Shown: positions 25,538-34,915, counted from the stretch's first letter. The stretch is DNA of 64,000 nucleotides from Pseudomonadota bacterium (GCA_016711215.1 JADJTL010000002.1:806001-870000); one strand, 5' to 3'. Translations and numbers: made by a program. Notes: a model not told the origin generated them from the sequence alone.

Positions 25538-27076
25538 TCAGGGCGTGGTCGACGCGAGCTCCTCGCGCACGGCCCACTCGGTCGTGCCGTTCGGGCGGTC
25601 CATCAGCTCGACGCCCAACGCGCTCAGCTCCGCGCGGAGCGCATCGGCTTGCTGAAACTCCCTGGCCTGGCGCGCGCTGCCGCGCGCGGCGATCATCGCC
25701 TCCACCTGCGCCGCATCGAGGCCACGGGCCAGACAGAGCTTGTCGCGTCGCCGCTGCAGGAAGGCCTGCGGGTCGTCGCCGAGCAGGCCGAGCGCGTTGC
25801 CGACCGCGACGAGTCCGGCGTCGGTGGCGCGCAGGGTGGCCCTGACGACGTCGCGCGCCTTTCCCTTGGACTGATCGAGGAGCTTGTTGGCCTGGGCCAG
25901 CAGCTCGGCCAAGAGGCCGAGCGCCACGGCGGTGTTGAAGTCATCGTCCAGCGCGGCGTGCAGGCGCTCGACGAAGGTATCTGCCGGCGGCAGCGCGGCG
26001 CCGGCGCCCTGGCCCTCGCCTGCCGGCGCCTGGTCCGCGGCGGCGCTCAGCGCGCTGCGCACGCGGAGGACGGTGCGGTAGGCGTAGCTCAGCCGCCGCT
26101 CGGCCTCCTCGAGCCCGGGGAAGGTCGCGCGCTCGCCCTGCGGGCTGATCTCGAAGGCGATCGGGTGGCGGTAGTGCGTGCCGAGGAGAAAGAGGCGCAG
26201 CGCCTCCGGCTCGTGATGGGCGCAGACCTCGCGGATGGTGAAGAAGTTGCCCAGCGACTTGGACATCTTCTCCTCGCCGTGATCGGCCGTGCGGACGTTG
26301 ATGAAGCCATTGTGCAGCCAGTAGCGCGCGAAGCTCTGCGCGCCGCCGCTGGCGCGTGATTGGGCCAGCTCATTCTCGTGATGAGGAAAGACCAGGTCCA
26401 TGCCGCCGCCATGGAGATCGAAGGTCGTGCCCAGGTAGCGCTGGCTCATCGCCGAGCACTCGATGTGCCAGCCCGGCCGACCAGGCCCCCAAGGGCTCGG
26501 CCAGGAGGGTTCCAGGGGCTTGGCGGCCTTCCAGAGGGCGAAATCGAGCGGGTTGCGCTTGCGCTGATCGACCTCGACGCGCGCGCCCGCCTGCAGCGTA
26601 TCGAGCTGGCGGGCCGAGAGCGCGCCGTAGGCCTCGAACTGCCCGACCGCGAAGTAGACATCGCCCTCGACCGCATAGGCATGGCCGCTGGCGACGAGCC
26701 GCTCGACCAGCGCGATGATCTCCGGCAGGTGTCCGCTGACCGTCGGCTCGACGTCGGGCTCCAGGTTGCCGAGGCGCTGCATATCCTCGTGGAAGGCGTC
26801 GGTGAAGCGTCCCGCGAGGGCCAGCGGCTCCTCGCCGAGCTCCTGGGCTCGCCGAATGATCTTGTCGTCGATATCCGTGACGTTGCGCACGTAGGTCACC
26901 GCGAGGCCGAGCTGGCGGAGGTGGCGCACGATCACGTCGAAGGCGACGTAGCAGCGAGCATGACCGATGTGGCACAGATCGTAGACCGTCGGGCCACAGA
27001 CGTAGATGCCGAGCTTGCCGGGTTCGAGGGGCTCGAGGGCGACCTTGGTGCGGGTGGCTGTGTCGTAGAGGCGCAT
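25538..27076 (-). CDS. cysS: Cysteinyl-tRNA synthetase
   Basis: CysS attaches cysteine to tRNA-Cys. The protein has 512 residues with GIYVCGPTVYD (the zinc Cys), the HIGH motif as CHIGHARCYVAFDV, NVTDIDDKII, WHIECSAM, HGGGMDLVFPHHENE and the KMSKS loop EEKMSKSLGNFFTIRE, all conserved class I CysRS features. The C-terminus ends with typical REFQQADALRAELSALGVELMDRPNGTTEW. The gene starts six bases after the preceding membrane-protein gene and probably shares its transcript with ispDF. The ribosome-binding site is weak, consistent with coupling. Confidence 0.98.
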   Translation of the reverse strand: MRLYDTATRTKVALEPLEPGKLGIYVCGPTVYDLCHIGHARCYVAFDVIVRHLRQLGLAVTYVRNVTDIDDKIIRRAQELGEEPLALAGRFTDAFHEDMQRLGNLEPDVEPTVSGHLPEIIALVERLVASGHAYAVEGDVYFAVGQFEAYGALSARQLDTLQAGARVEVDQRKRNPLDFALWKAAKPLEPSWPSPWGPGRPGWHIECSAMSQRYLGTTFDLHGGGMDLVFPHHENELAQSRASGGAQSFARYWLHNGFINVRTADHGEEKMSKSLGNFFTIREVCAHHEPEALRLFLLGTHYRHPIAFEISPQGERATFPGLEEAERRLSYAYRTVLRVRSALSAAADQAPAGEGQGAGAALPPADTFVERLHAALDDDFNTAVALGLLAELLAQANKLLDQSKGKARDVVRATLRATDAGLVAVGNALGLLGDDPQAFLQRRRDKLCLARGLDAAQVEAMIAARGSARQAREFQQADALRAELSALGVELMDRPNGTTEWAVREELASTTP

Positions 27077-27082
27077 CGTGGA

Positions 27083-28345
27083 TCAGGCTCCGCGGCGGTG
27101 TGAGGCTCGGTAGGTTCGCAGCAGAACCCAGGCATTGGCAGCGATGAAGCTCAGCAGCAGCAACTGCAGCAGGGCGTAGGGCCACTGCTTGCCGGGCGTC
27201 TCCCCGGCAAGCACCACCATCGCCCGCGCCGGCACGCTGAAGGGCGTGCTCGTGCTCAGGTAGAGCAGCTCGTCGCGGCTGAAGCGCAGCGGCTGGCCGC
27301 GCACGGGCACCAGCTCCGCTGGCCCTCCGACCGCGACCGCGGGCCGGCGTGCGTAGCGCGGCGGTGCCGTCGCGTCCTCGAGCGCCAGCGTCAGCGTCGT
27401 CGCGTCCCAGCGGAGCTGATCCCAGCGCGCGGTATAGCCGATCTGGCGCCGCAGCAGGGCCCCGGCCGTGGGAATGCCATGGAGCCCCTGCAGCAGCCGC
27501 TGGAGCTCGGCGCCACGTGCCACCACGACGTAGCGCCAGGCGGTCGTCGAGGGCTCCGTGTCGCGCACATGCGGCAGCGCCAGGCGCGCGAGCAAGGCGT
27601 CGGCCTCCTCGACGCGGGCATAGCTGCGCCGCGGGAGCTGCACGATCCACTCGTCCGCGAAGGCCACGTTGATCCAAAACACCATGCCGGCCGTGAGCGC
27701 GACGCTGCGCCCCTGGCGATCGACTGCGGCCGCCTTGCCGCCCGTGCTCGCCGCCTGCAGCGGGCCAAAGTCGAAGTCGTGCGCCACCGACATCGAGCGC
27801 GCCAGGTAGTCGCGGACCGCGCTCGCGTAGCCCAATCGGTCGAGCGGCACGAGGCGCCCGACGTGGACCCCCGGCAGGCTCTTCGCCTCGCCCGCCGTCG
27901 CGCTTGCTGGCGCCCGCGACCAGTGCGCGAAGAGCCGATCGTCGGCGCCCATCAGCCGATAGAAGTGTTCTTGGCCGCCGAACCTGCCCTCCAGCAGCAG
28001 CGCGTGCTTGCGGTCGGGGACGCCCTCGACCCGCACGTGGTGATCAGCGAGCGCCATCAGGTTGGCGCTCGGGCGGCGCGCCGCCGCGCGGGCCTCGCCG
28101 AGGTCGACGGCGGTGCGTGCCGCGAAGAAGTAGCGCAGTTCATGCCAGTTATGGGCCGTCAGGTAGAGGGAGAGCGCGATCACGGCCACGCTGACGAGGG
28201 GATGGCGACCAGACCGCCGCCCAAAGCTCAGCCGCTCGACGGCCTCGTCGACCGTGCGCTGGCCTGACGCGTCGCCCGCCCGCTGGGGCGGGTCGACCGG
28301 CGCCGCTGCGCGGGGAGAGGGGGGTTGCTGCTGTTCGGCAGACAT
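27083..28345 (-). CDS. Membrane protein of unknown function
   Basis: The protein has 420 residues. A cytoplasmic Pro/Gln-rich N-terminus leads into a first transmembrane helix HPLVSVAVIALSLYLTAH (about 48-65), then about 310 residues that would lie outside the inner membrane, then a second helix PYALLQLLLLSFIAANAWVLL near the C-terminus and a short basic tail. Repeated phrases such as HHVRVEGVPDRKHALL suggest a beta-rich soluble domain. I recognise no family. It sits between ispDF and cysS on the same strand, 59 bases after ispDF and 6 bases before cysS, so it is likely part of that operon. Confidence 0.75.
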   Translation of the reverse strand: MSAEQQQPPSPRAAAPVDPPQRAGDASGQRTVDEAVERLSFGRRSGRHPLVSVAVIALSLYLTAHNWHELRYFFAARTAVDLGEARAAARRPSANLMALADHHVRVEGVPDRKHALLLEGRFGGQEHFYRLMGADDRLFAHWSRAPASATAGEAKSLPGVHVGRLVPLDRLGYASAVRDYLARSMSVAHDFDFGPLQAASTGGKAAAVDRQGRSVALTAGMVFWINVAFADEWIVQLPRRSYARVEEADALLARLALPHVRDTEPSTTAWRYVVVARGAELQRLLQGLHGIPTAGALLRRQIGYTARWDQLRWDATTLTLALEDATAPPRYARRPAVAVGGPAELVPVRGQPLRFSRDELLYLSTSTPFSVPARAMVVLAGETPGKQWPYALLQLLLLSFIAANAWVLLRTYRASHRRGA

Positions 28346-28404
28346 CTCACGCTCTAGCGGTTCAGGGGAGGCCCCGCGTCGGATCTCGCGGCGCCGCTCG
28401 GTCC

Positions 28405-29583
28405 TCAGGCCGGTACGAGGCTCACCGTCGCGTAGGCGGCGATCCCCTCCCCACGGCCAGCGAAGCCAAGACCTTCGGTCGTCGTCGCCTTGACGCTGAC
28501 GCGATCGCGATCGATCCGCAGCGCAGCCGCCAGGCGCTCGCGCATGCTGCCGATGAAGGGCATCAGCTTCGGCGCTTGCGCCACGATTACGCTGTCGACA
28601 TTGGCCACGCGGTAGTCCGCGCGCTCGACGAGATCGCGGATCTCCGCCAGCAGCTTGAGGCTGTCAGCGCCCTTGAAGCGGGGGTCGCTGGGGGGAAAGT
28701 GCTGCCCCAGATCGCCGAGCGCCGCCGCGCCAAGCAGCGCATCGCCGATGGCGTGGGCGAGGACGTCCGCGTCGGAGTGGCCGACGAGGCCCTTCTCGAA
28801 GGGGATCTCCACGCCACCGAGCACGAGCCGCTGCCCCGCCGCGAGCTGATGCACATCGTAGCCGACGCCGCTGCGCGGCAGCCGCACGCGGATCTGCTGC
28901 TTGGCGAGGATCGCCTCGGCGAGCGTCAGGTCCTCCTCGACGGTGACCTTGAGGTTGGTCGTCTCGCCGCTGACCAGGCGCACGCTGCCGCCGCCGCCGT
29001 AGAGCTCGACGACCTGCGCATCATCCGTCAATGGCGGGCGGCCAGCCGCTTCCCACTGGGCGTAGGCCTCGCGCAGCAGCGCCACCGAGAACACCTGCGG
29101 TGTCTGCGCCAGGTGCACGAGACCGCGCTCGAGCGTGCGTTCGACCTGCCCCTCGCGACCGACCTTGACCGTGTCGGTGGCGGGCAGCGCCGCCAGCGCC
29201 GCGCCGCTCTCCCCGGCGACGCGCACCACCCGCTCGATCAGCTCGGGGCTGACCAGCGGCCGCGCGGCGTCGTGAATCGCGACGTGGGTCGCCTCCGGGG
29301 GTAGCGCCAGCAGGCCGTTGCGCACCGAGTCACTGCGCTCCGGCCCGCCGTCGCAGAGCCCTTGGAGCTTGCTGAAGGCGTGCGACGCCAGCAGCTGCTC
29401 GCTGCGCGAGCGCTCCTCTGCGGGCACCACCAGCAGCAGCGAGTCGATGCGCGCGCAGCGCTGAAATGCGTCGAGCGCCCAGACCAGCAACGGTCGATCG
29501 CGCAAGAGGCGGTACTGCTTTGGCCGCTGGCCGCCAAAGCGGCGTCCACGTCCCCCAGCTACGATCAACCCACAGCAATGCAT
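28405..29583 (-). CDS. ispDF: Bifunctional IspD-IspF (MEP isoprenoid pathway)
   Basis: The protein has 392 residues and is a fusion of two enzymes of the methylerythritol-phosphate route to isoprenoids, including undecaprenyl phosphate. Residues 1-230 are IspD (cytidylyltransferase): GLIVAGGRGRRFGG, KQYRLL, VAIHDAARPLVS and TDDAQVVE. From about residue 235, IspF (MECDP synthase): GVGYDVHQLAAGQRLVLGGVEIPFEKGLVGHSDADVLAHAIGDALLGA, with metal-binding Asp/His, then NVDSVIVAQAPK and VKATTTEGLGFAGRGEGIAAYA. The fusion is known in several proteobacterial groups. The start ATG 29583 is at the expected MxxCGLIVAGG position. Confidence 0.97.
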   Translation of the reverse strand: MHCCGLIVAGGRGRRFGGQRPKQYRLLRDRPLLVWALDAFQRCARIDSLLLVVPAEERSRSEQLLASHAFSKLQGLCDGGPERSDSVRNGLLALPPEATHVAIHDAARPLVSPELIERVVRVAGESGAALAALPATDTVKVGREGQVERTLERGLVHLAQTPQVFSVALLREAYAQWEAAGRPPLTDDAQVVELYGGGGSVRLVSGETTNLKVTVEEDLTLAEAILAKQQIRVRLPRSGVGYDVHQLAAGQRLVLGGVEIPFEKGLVGHSDADVLAHAIGDALLGAAALGDLGQHFPPSDPRFKGADSLKLLAEIRDLVERADYRVANVDSVIVAQAPKLMPFIGSMRERLAAALRIDRDRVSVKATTTEGLGFAGRGEGIAAYATVSLVPA

Positions 29584-29701
29584 GGGCGGCTTTGTAGCCT
29601 AGGGCCCCGCGGCTGACAAGGCGGAGTCTCAGCCCGAGGGTGCGCTCCGCGAGCCCGCCGAGGTTTGCCTCACGCCGCGCTTTGCGGCTAGCCTGCCCAG
29701 C

Positions 29702-30277
29702 ATGGCGCGACCGATTCGGTGCTCTCGCTCTCGTGTGGCGGCTGGTTGGGCGCTGGCCCTGGCGCTGCCGCTGCTGAGCTGTCGACCGGCGTTGCCCACG
29801 CGCGCCGAGGAGGTCTTCGTCGCCCTCGGCGAGGCGGCTCGCCGAGGCGACGCCGCGAGGCTCCTGAGCCTGCTCGACCAAGAGAGCCAATGGTCGCTGA
29901 TGTCGGCGCTGCGGGCCCAGCGGCAGCAGCGCGATTATGTGCTCGCCTATTACCCGCTCGCGCGACGGGCGCGCGAGCTGCGGCGGACCCAGTGGATGGC
30001 AGAGGCGAAGGACGTGGCCGGTTACTTCGCCGCCTACAGTCGTCGCAGCGGGATCCTCGCGCGCTTGGCCCGCTTGGGCGCCGCGCCCGGGCGCGCGCCG
30101 CAGGGCGACCGCGTCGTTTGGCGCAGCGGCGAGCAGGAGGTGGTGCTCTGCCGCGCCGGTGCGCGGTGGGTCTTCTGTGGCCTGCGTGAGTCCCTCGAGC
30201 GGCTGAAGCTCAAGGCCACGCGGGACCTGGAGACGGTGCGGGAGAGCGTCGAGGGCGAGAAGGGCCGCGCGCCGTGA
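29702..30277 (+). CDS. Predicted lipoprotein, unknown function
   Basis: The protein has 191 residues. MARPIRCSRSRVAAGWALALALPLLSC is a lipoprotein signal with LLSC as lipobox. The mature part is mainly helical: EEVFVALGEAARRGDAARLLSLLDQESQWSLMSALRAQRQQ resembles DUF4878/SnoaL-like periplasmic lipoproteins, but this is not certain. The stop overlaps the xseA start by GTGA, so the two are likely co-transcribed. It is divergent from ispDF across about 120 bases containing TAGCCT as a possible -10. Confidence 0.65.
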   Translation: MARPIRCSRSRVAAGWALALALPLLSCRPALPTRAEEVFVALGEAARRGDAARLLSLLDQESQWSLMSALRAQRQQRDYVLAYYPLARRARELRRTQWMAEAKDVAGYFAAYSRRSGILARLARLGAAPGRAPQGDRVVWRSGEQEVVLCRAGARWVFCGLRESLERLKLKATRDLETVRESVEGEKGRAP

Positions 30278-31770
30278 GCGGCGCCAGCGCCGAGGACCCG
30301 CCGTCGGCGCGTCCGCTGCAGCTTCTGCTGAAGGCGCGCCCCGAGCCCGTGCCGGAGGTTCACGCCTCGGCGCTCGATGAGCCGACCGTCTATCCGGTCA
30401 GTCAGCTCGTGCGGTTGGCGGCGCGCTGCGTCGAAGCCAGCTTCGCGCTGGTGTGGGTCGAGGGCGAGGTCTCCAACCTGCGCCGACCGAGCTCGGGCCA
30501 TTGCTATTTCACGCTCAAGGACGCGCAGGCTCAGCTCGCGCTCGTGATGTTCCGTTCCGCCGCGCAGCAGCTCAAGTTCCGGCTCGAGGACGGCCAGCAG
30601 CTGCGCTGTCGCGGCCGGCTGACGATCTACGAGGGCTACGGTCGCTTTCAACTGACTGCCGACCACGCCGAACCGGTGGGGCTGGGCGCCTTGCAGCTCG
30701 CCTTCGAGCAGCTGCGACGCAAGCTCGAGGCCGAGGGCCTCTTCGACCCGCAGCATAAGCGCGCGCTCCCGCGCCTGCCGCGGACGATCGCCGTCGTGAC
30801 CTCGCCGACCGGGGCCGCGCTGCACGACATCGTGCGTGTGCTCCACGATCGCTGTCCGGTGCGCGTGATCGTCTGCCCGACGGCGGTGCAGGGGGTCGAG
30901 GCACCGGCGGAAATCTGTGCCGCGCTGGCGCGCGCCGACGCGTTGGCCGCGGACCTGATCATCGTCGGCCGCGGCGGCGGCAGCCTCGAGGATCTGTGGG
31001 CCTTCAACGACGAGCGCGTCGCCCGCGCGATCTTCGCGCTGCGGACTCCGGTGATCTCCGCGGTTGGCCACGAGGTCGACGTGACGATTGCTGACCTCGT
31101 CGCCGATCGCCGGGCGGCCACCCCGTCGGCCGCGGCCGAGCTGGCGGTCCCCGTGCTGCGGGAGCTGCGCGACCAGCTCGGCCAATGGGGAGGGCGCCTG
31201 GCGCGAGCCATCCACCAGGGCCTGCAGCGCCAGCGCCTGCGGCTGACGCGCTTGGAGGCCGGCGTCATCTCGCCGCGGGGCTTGCTCGACCGCGGCCGGA
31301 TGCGCCTCGACGAGCACAGCAGTCGGCTGCAGGCGGCCGAGCTGCGCCTGCTCGCCAGGGGTCGCCAGCGCCTCGACCACCAGCGGCAGCGGCTGGGCCA
31401 GGCGCACCCACGGACCCGCCTGGCGCGGGGCGCGGGGCGCTTGCAGCAGCTCTTGGCGGCGCTGACCGTGGCGGCACAGGCGCGGCTGCAGCGCGATCGC
31501 GCCGTGCTCGCGGGCAGCGTGGCGACGCTCGACGCGCTCAGCCCGCTGGCGGTGCTGGCGCGCGGCTACTGCCTGCTCCAGGACGACTCAGGGACCCTCA
31601 TCCGTGACGCCGCAAGCGTGGCGGTCGGGGCGCGGGTGGAGGCGCGGCTGCATCGTGGTGGCTTGGTCTGCCGCATCGAGCGTGTCTGCAGCGAGGCCGA
31701 GGGCAGTGCTGCGGGCGCAGCCCGCGGCGCACCGGGCGCGCTTGACCGCGGCGGAAGCGGGCCCCTATAG
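30274..31770 (+). CDS. xseA: Exodeoxyribonuclease VII large subunit
   Basis: XseA is the catalytic subunit of exonuclease VII, which degrades single-stranded DNA. The protein has 498 residues. The OB-fold start is YPVSQLVRLAARCVEASFALVWVEGEVSNLRRPSSGHCYFTLKD; the catalytic domain includes RLPRTIAVVTSPTGAALHDIVRVL, LIIVGRGGGSLEDLWAFNDERVARAIF, PVISAVGHEVDVTIADLVADRRAATPSAAAEL. A coiled-coil region and the ending LARGYCLLQDD follow. The N-terminus is about 35 residues longer than in E. coli. The GTG start at 30274 overlaps the upstream lipoprotein stop. xseB is not visible next to it. Confidence 0.97.
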   Translation: MSGASAEDPPSARPLQLLLKARPEPVPEVHASALDEPTVYPVSQLVRLAARCVEASFALVWVEGEVSNLRRPSSGHCYFTLKDAQAQLALVMFRSAAQQLKFRLEDGQQLRCRGRLTIYEGYGRFQLTADHAEPVGLGALQLAFEQLRRKLEAEGLFDPQHKRALPRLPRTIAVVTSPTGAALHDIVRVLHDRCPVRVIVCPTAVQGVEAPAEICAALARADALAADLIIVGRGGGSLEDLWAFNDERVARAIFALRTPVISAVGHEVDVTIADLVADRRAATPSAAAELAVPVLRELRDQLGQWGGRLARAIHQGLQRQRLRLTRLEAGVISPRGLLDRGRMRLDEHSSRLQAAELRLLARGRQRLDHQRQRLGQAHPRTRLARGAGRLQQLLAALTVAAQARLQRDRAVLAGSVATLDALSPLAVLARGYCLLQDDSGTLIRDAASVAVGARVEARLHRGGLVCRIERVCSEAEGSAAGAARGAPGALDRGGSGPL

Positions 31771-31771
31771 T
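31742..31771 (+). promoter_or_regulatory. Sigma-70-type promoter at the end of xseA
   Basis: TTGACC (31742-31747), an 18-base spacer, and TATAGT (31766-31771). Transcription would begin near 31778, about 30 bases before ATG 31807 of the receiver-GGDEF gene. Confidence 0.6.
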
Positions 31772-31806
31772 CGCCGACACTGCTCTCGTTGAGCGTGGTT
31801 TTGCTG

Positions 31807-32781
31807 ATGAGTGAGCTACAGCGTTCGATCTTGGTCTACGAGCCGCAGGCGAGCGCGCTCAAGCGCACGCTGGCGCTGGTCAAGCAGACGGGCTATCGGG
31901 CCATCGCGGCGACCAGCGCCGAGCAGGCGAGAGGCGAGCTCGGCGACGAGTCGTTGGTCGCGGCGCTCGTCGCGGCCGGTCCGGCGGGCGTCGAGTTCTG
32001 CAGCGCTTTGCGTGGGGTCAGCGGGGCCCACCTGCCGATCGCAGCGCTGCTCGCGAGTGCCGACGAGCCGGATGCTGAGGGCCTGGCGCAGATGGGTGCC
32101 GATGGCTACCTGCGCCGTCCCTTCAGCGCGGCCGCCCTCGAGAGCTTTGTTTCGCTGGCGCGCCAGCTTGGCCGCGTGCGGCGCCAGCTCGTGGAGCTGC
32201 GAAGCTCCGTCGCCGAGCTCGAGCAGCGCTTGCAGCGCAGCGCCGGGCCACGCCGCCCAGGCAGCTTTCATAGCTTCGACGAGGTGAAGGAGCAGCTGGC
32301 GCTGGAGGTACGGCGCGCCAAGCGCTACGGCTATCCGCTGGCGATCATGGTCGTTGGGATTGATCCCCTGCCCACGCCCGTCGGTGGTGTGGCGCCCGCG
32401 CCGCCCCCGGCCGAGGTGACCGCGGGGCTGGCCTCGTCGATCGCCAAGTCGGTGCGGGCCATCGACATGCCGATCCACTTCGCCGCCGACCGCATCCTGG
32501 TCTTCTTGCCACACACGGATCTGGCCGGGGCCGAGGAGGTCGGGCGGCGGATCAAACGGCGCATCATGGCCATCACCTACCGTGGCAGCGGTGAGGCCGT
32601 GCGGCTGACGGCGAGCGTCGGCCTGGCGGGAATGGTGCCGGGCGACGATCTGACCTTTTCGCGGCTGGTCAAGAGTGCCCTGGTCGCGCTCAAGGCCGCC
32701 CAGCTCAAGGGCGGCAATCGGGTGATGAAACGTGTCACGCGAGGCACGGTGTTGTCTGACTTGGCGGGCGGCGGTAGCTAA
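31807..32781 (+). CDS. Degenerate receiver domain fused to a degenerate GGDEF-like domain
   Basis: The protein has 324 residues. The first ~115 (ILVYEPQASALKRTL, ADGYLRRPFSAAAL) follow a receiver fold, but the phosphoacceptor position reads LVAALVAAGPAGVEF with no Asp, and the usual KPF is RPF. A coiled-coil linker (LVELRSSVAELEQRLQ) precedes a GGDEF-like domain: FDEVKEQLALEVRRAKRYGYPLAIMVVGID, then HFAADRILVFLP where GG(D/E)EF is expected, and a normal-looking VRLTASVGLAG. Both domains look catalytically dead, so it is a probable scaffold or ligand sensor. ATG 31807 has a weak ribosome-binding site; upstream TTG/GTG codons in frame are possible starts. Confidence 0.8.
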   Translation: MSELQRSILVYEPQASALKRTLALVKQTGYRAIAATSAEQARGELGDESLVAALVAAGPAGVEFCSALRGVSGAHLPIAALLASADEPDAEGLAQMGADGYLRRPFSAAALESFVSLARQLGRVRRQLVELRSSVAELEQRLQRSAGPRRPGSFHSFDEVKEQLALEVRRAKRYGYPLAIMVVGIDPLPTPVGGVAPAPPPAEVTAGLASSIAKSVRAIDMPIHFAADRILVFLPHTDLAGAEEVGRRIKRRIMAITYRGSGEAVRLTASVGLAGMVPGDDLTFSRLVKSALVALKAAQLKGGNRVMKRVTRGTVLSDLAGGGS

Positions 32782-32845
32782 CGCGCGCTCGCGACGCGGG
32801 CGACTCGCCGGCCTTCCTCTGCGCCTTGCGCGCCGCCGGGCCAGC

Positions 32846-32880
32846 GCCCTGAAGTGCCCTGAAGCGCCCTGAAGCGCCCT
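32846..32880. repeat. Short tandem repeat, unit GCCCTGAAGC
   Basis: Three and a half copies of a 10-bp unit with one substitution lie upstream of purE, in a 140-base gap without a gene. Confidence 0.85.
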
Positions 32881-32924
32881 ATTCTGCGGGTCGGCGGCCC
32901 GCGAATCTATCCCGGAGGTCTGTT

Positions 32925-33410
32925 GTGCGTGTGGCGATCGTTATGGGCAGCGCGTCGGATTGGACCACAATGCAGCACGCGGCGCGGCTGCTTGGCGAGC
33001 TCGGGCTGGACTACGAGGCGCACGTCATTTCGGCGCACCGGACCCCGGACAGGGCCTTCGAGTTTGCCGCGAACGCGCGCCAGCGCGGGCTCGGCGCGAT
33101 CATCGCCGGGGCCGGGGGCGCGGCGCACCTCCCGGGGGTGCTGGCCGCCAAGACGACGCTGCCGGTGATCGGCGTGCCGATCGACGCGACCGCCCTCAAG
33201 GGCCTCGACGCCCTGCTGGCGATCGTCCAGATGCCGGCGGGTATTCCTGTGGCGACGATGGCGATCGGCATCGCGGGCGCACAGAACGCGGCGCTCACCG
33301 CCGCGGCGATTTTCGCCGTGCATGACGCCGGCGTCGCCGAGCAGCTCGACCGCTATCGCCAGCGGCTGCGCGACAAGGTCGAGGCCGCCGAGCTTCCGCC
33401 GCTGGATTAG
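32925..33410 (+). CDS. purE: N5-carboxyaminoimidazole ribonucleotide mutase
   Basis: PurE converts N5-CAIR to CAIR in purine synthesis. The protein has 161 residues, normal for class I PurE. Signatures: VAIVMGSASDW near the N-terminus, AHVISAHRTPDRAFEFA, IIAGAGGAAHLPGVLAA, PVIGVPIDATALKGLDALLAIVQMPAGIPVATMAIG and AGAQNAALTAAAIFA. The GTG start at 32925 follows GGAGG. It is usually paired with purK, which is absent here. Confidence 0.97.
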   Translation: MRVAIVMGSASDWTTMQHAARLLGELGLDYEAHVISAHRTPDRAFEFAANARQRGLGAIIAGAGGAAHLPGVLAAKTTLPVIGVPIDATALKGLDALLAIVQMPAGIPVATMAIGIAGAQNAALTAAAIFAVHDAGVAEQLDRYRQRLRDKVEAAELPPLD

Positions 33411-33655
33411 CGCGCCCCGCGGCTCCTTGCTGCGCGCGCCAGACGCGGCGCCGCGACCTCATCCTTGGCCGCATCCAAAGCGCGCCCTTTTGCGCGCGGG
33501 TCGGAGCGGGTCGGAGCGGGTCGGAGGGTCGGCCTGGCAGTCTGTTGCCGCGGCGGGTGCTGTGCTAGAAGCGCCCCCGCGAGGCGGTCGGCACGGCCGC
33601 CTGGATCGTCGCACCCGTCGTATCCATCACGCCAGAGCGGTGCAAAGGAGCTGTC
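33411..33655. other. Intergenic stretch with a direct repeat and no gene
   Basis: The region holds three near copies of CGGGTCGGAG around 33496-33531. No open frame of note or RNA structure could be supported. The last bases contain AAAGGAGCTGTC, the ribosome-binding site for the gene at 33656. Confidence 0.7.
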
Positions 33656-34915
33656 ATGGCCGATCTTCGTCCCTTCGCCGCGCTGCGGCCCCGCGCTGAT
33701 GCCGCTGCCGAGGTAGCGTGTCCGCCTTATGACGTCGTGACCCGCCAAGAGGCGCTGGACGTCCTGGCGCGCAATCCGCACAGCTTCATGCGCGTGGCGC
33801 GCCCCGACGTCGAGCTGCCGGCCGAGCTCGACCGGTTCGATCCGCGGATCGACCAAGCGGGCCAGCGCAACCTGCAGGCGCTGATCGAGGAGGGCTGGCT
33901 GATCAAGGAGGCCGCGCCCGCGTTCTATCTCTACGAGCTGACGTTTGGGCATCACGTCCAGATCGGCGTCGTCGCCGCCGGCTCGCTCGACGAGTACGAG
34001 AACAACCAGATCAAGCGGCACGAGAAGACGCGCGCGCTCGAGCTCGAGGGCCGTACGCGGCACATCGAGGCGCTGCAGGTCAACAGCGGGCCGATCTTCA
34101 TCACCTACCGCGCGCAGCCGGCGATCGACGCGCTGGTCGCGCGGCTGCGCGAGGGCGCGCCGGTCTACGACTACGTCCTCGACGACGGGGTACGGCACCG
34201 CTTTTGGGTCGTCGCCGACCCTGCTGCGGTCGCCGGGCTGCAACGCGCCTTCGACGCCGTGCCCGCCTGTTACATCGCCGATGGCCACCATCGCACGGCG
34301 GCGGCGGCGGCGGTGCGGCAGCGGCGCCTGGCCCAGGGGAAGGCCAGCGGACCGCAGGGCGGCGACTTCTTCATGGGGCTCTTCTTCCCACACGACCAGA
34401 TGCAGATCCTGCCCTACAACCGCGTCGTCACCGATCGCGGTGGCCGCACGGCGGCGGCGCTGGTGGCCGCGATCGCGGCCGCGGGCTTCGAGGTGGCGCC
34501 GGCCGCGACGCCGCTGCCGGAGCGCGCGACGACCTTCGGCATGTATTGCGACGGCGCTTGGTATCGGCTGAGGGCGCGGCCAGGCAGCTTTCCGACCGAC
34601 GACGTCGTCCGTCGCCTCGACGTCTCGATTCTCCAGGATAACCTCCTCGCGCCCATCCTCGGCATCAGCGAGCCGCGCACCGACGCTCGGCTGCAGTTCG
34701 TCGGCGGGATCCGTGGGAGCGCCGAGCTCGTCCGGCGGGCCGACAAGAATGGCGGCGTCGCCTTCACCGTTTTCCCGGTCGCGATCGACGAGGTGATGGC
34801 CGTGGCCGACGCTGGCGAGGTCATGCCGCCGAAGTCGACCTGGTTCGAGCCCAAGCCACGCAGTGGCATGGCCGTACGCAGCCTGGTCGACGCGCTTCCC
34901 GATCGGATTGCCTGA
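33656..34915 (+). CDS. DUF1015-family protein
   Basis: The protein has 419 residues, typical for DUF1015 (PF06245-like). It starts with MADLRPFAALRPR and CPPYDVV, and has NPHSFMRVARP, YENNQIKRHEKTR and the very conserved ACYIADGHHRTAAAAAV. The family is widespread and cytoplasmic, often beside serine-biosynthesis genes, but its biochemical function is not established. AAAGGAG precedes ATG. Its TGA stop directly abuts the stop of the convergent DUF255 gene, forming TGATCA, with no intergenic bases. Confidence 0.93.
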   Translation: MADLRPFAALRPRADAAAEVACPPYDVVTRQEALDVLARNPHSFMRVARPDVELPAELDRFDPRIDQAGQRNLQALIEEGWLIKEAAPAFYLYELTFGHHVQIGVVAAGSLDEYENNQIKRHEKTRALELEGRTRHIEALQVNSGPIFITYRAQPAIDALVARLREGAPVYDYVLDDGVRHRFWVVADPAAVAGLQRAFDAVPACYIADGHHRTAAAAAVRQRRLAQGKASGPQGGDFFMGLFFPHDQMQILPYNRVVTDRGGRTAAALVAAIAAAGFEVAPAATPLPERATTFGMYCDGAWYRLRARPGSFPTDDVVRRLDVSILQDNLLAPILGISEPRTDARLQFVGGIRGSAELVRRADKNGGVAFTVFPVAIDEVMAVADAGEVMPPKSTWFEPKPRSGMAVRSLVDALPDRIA

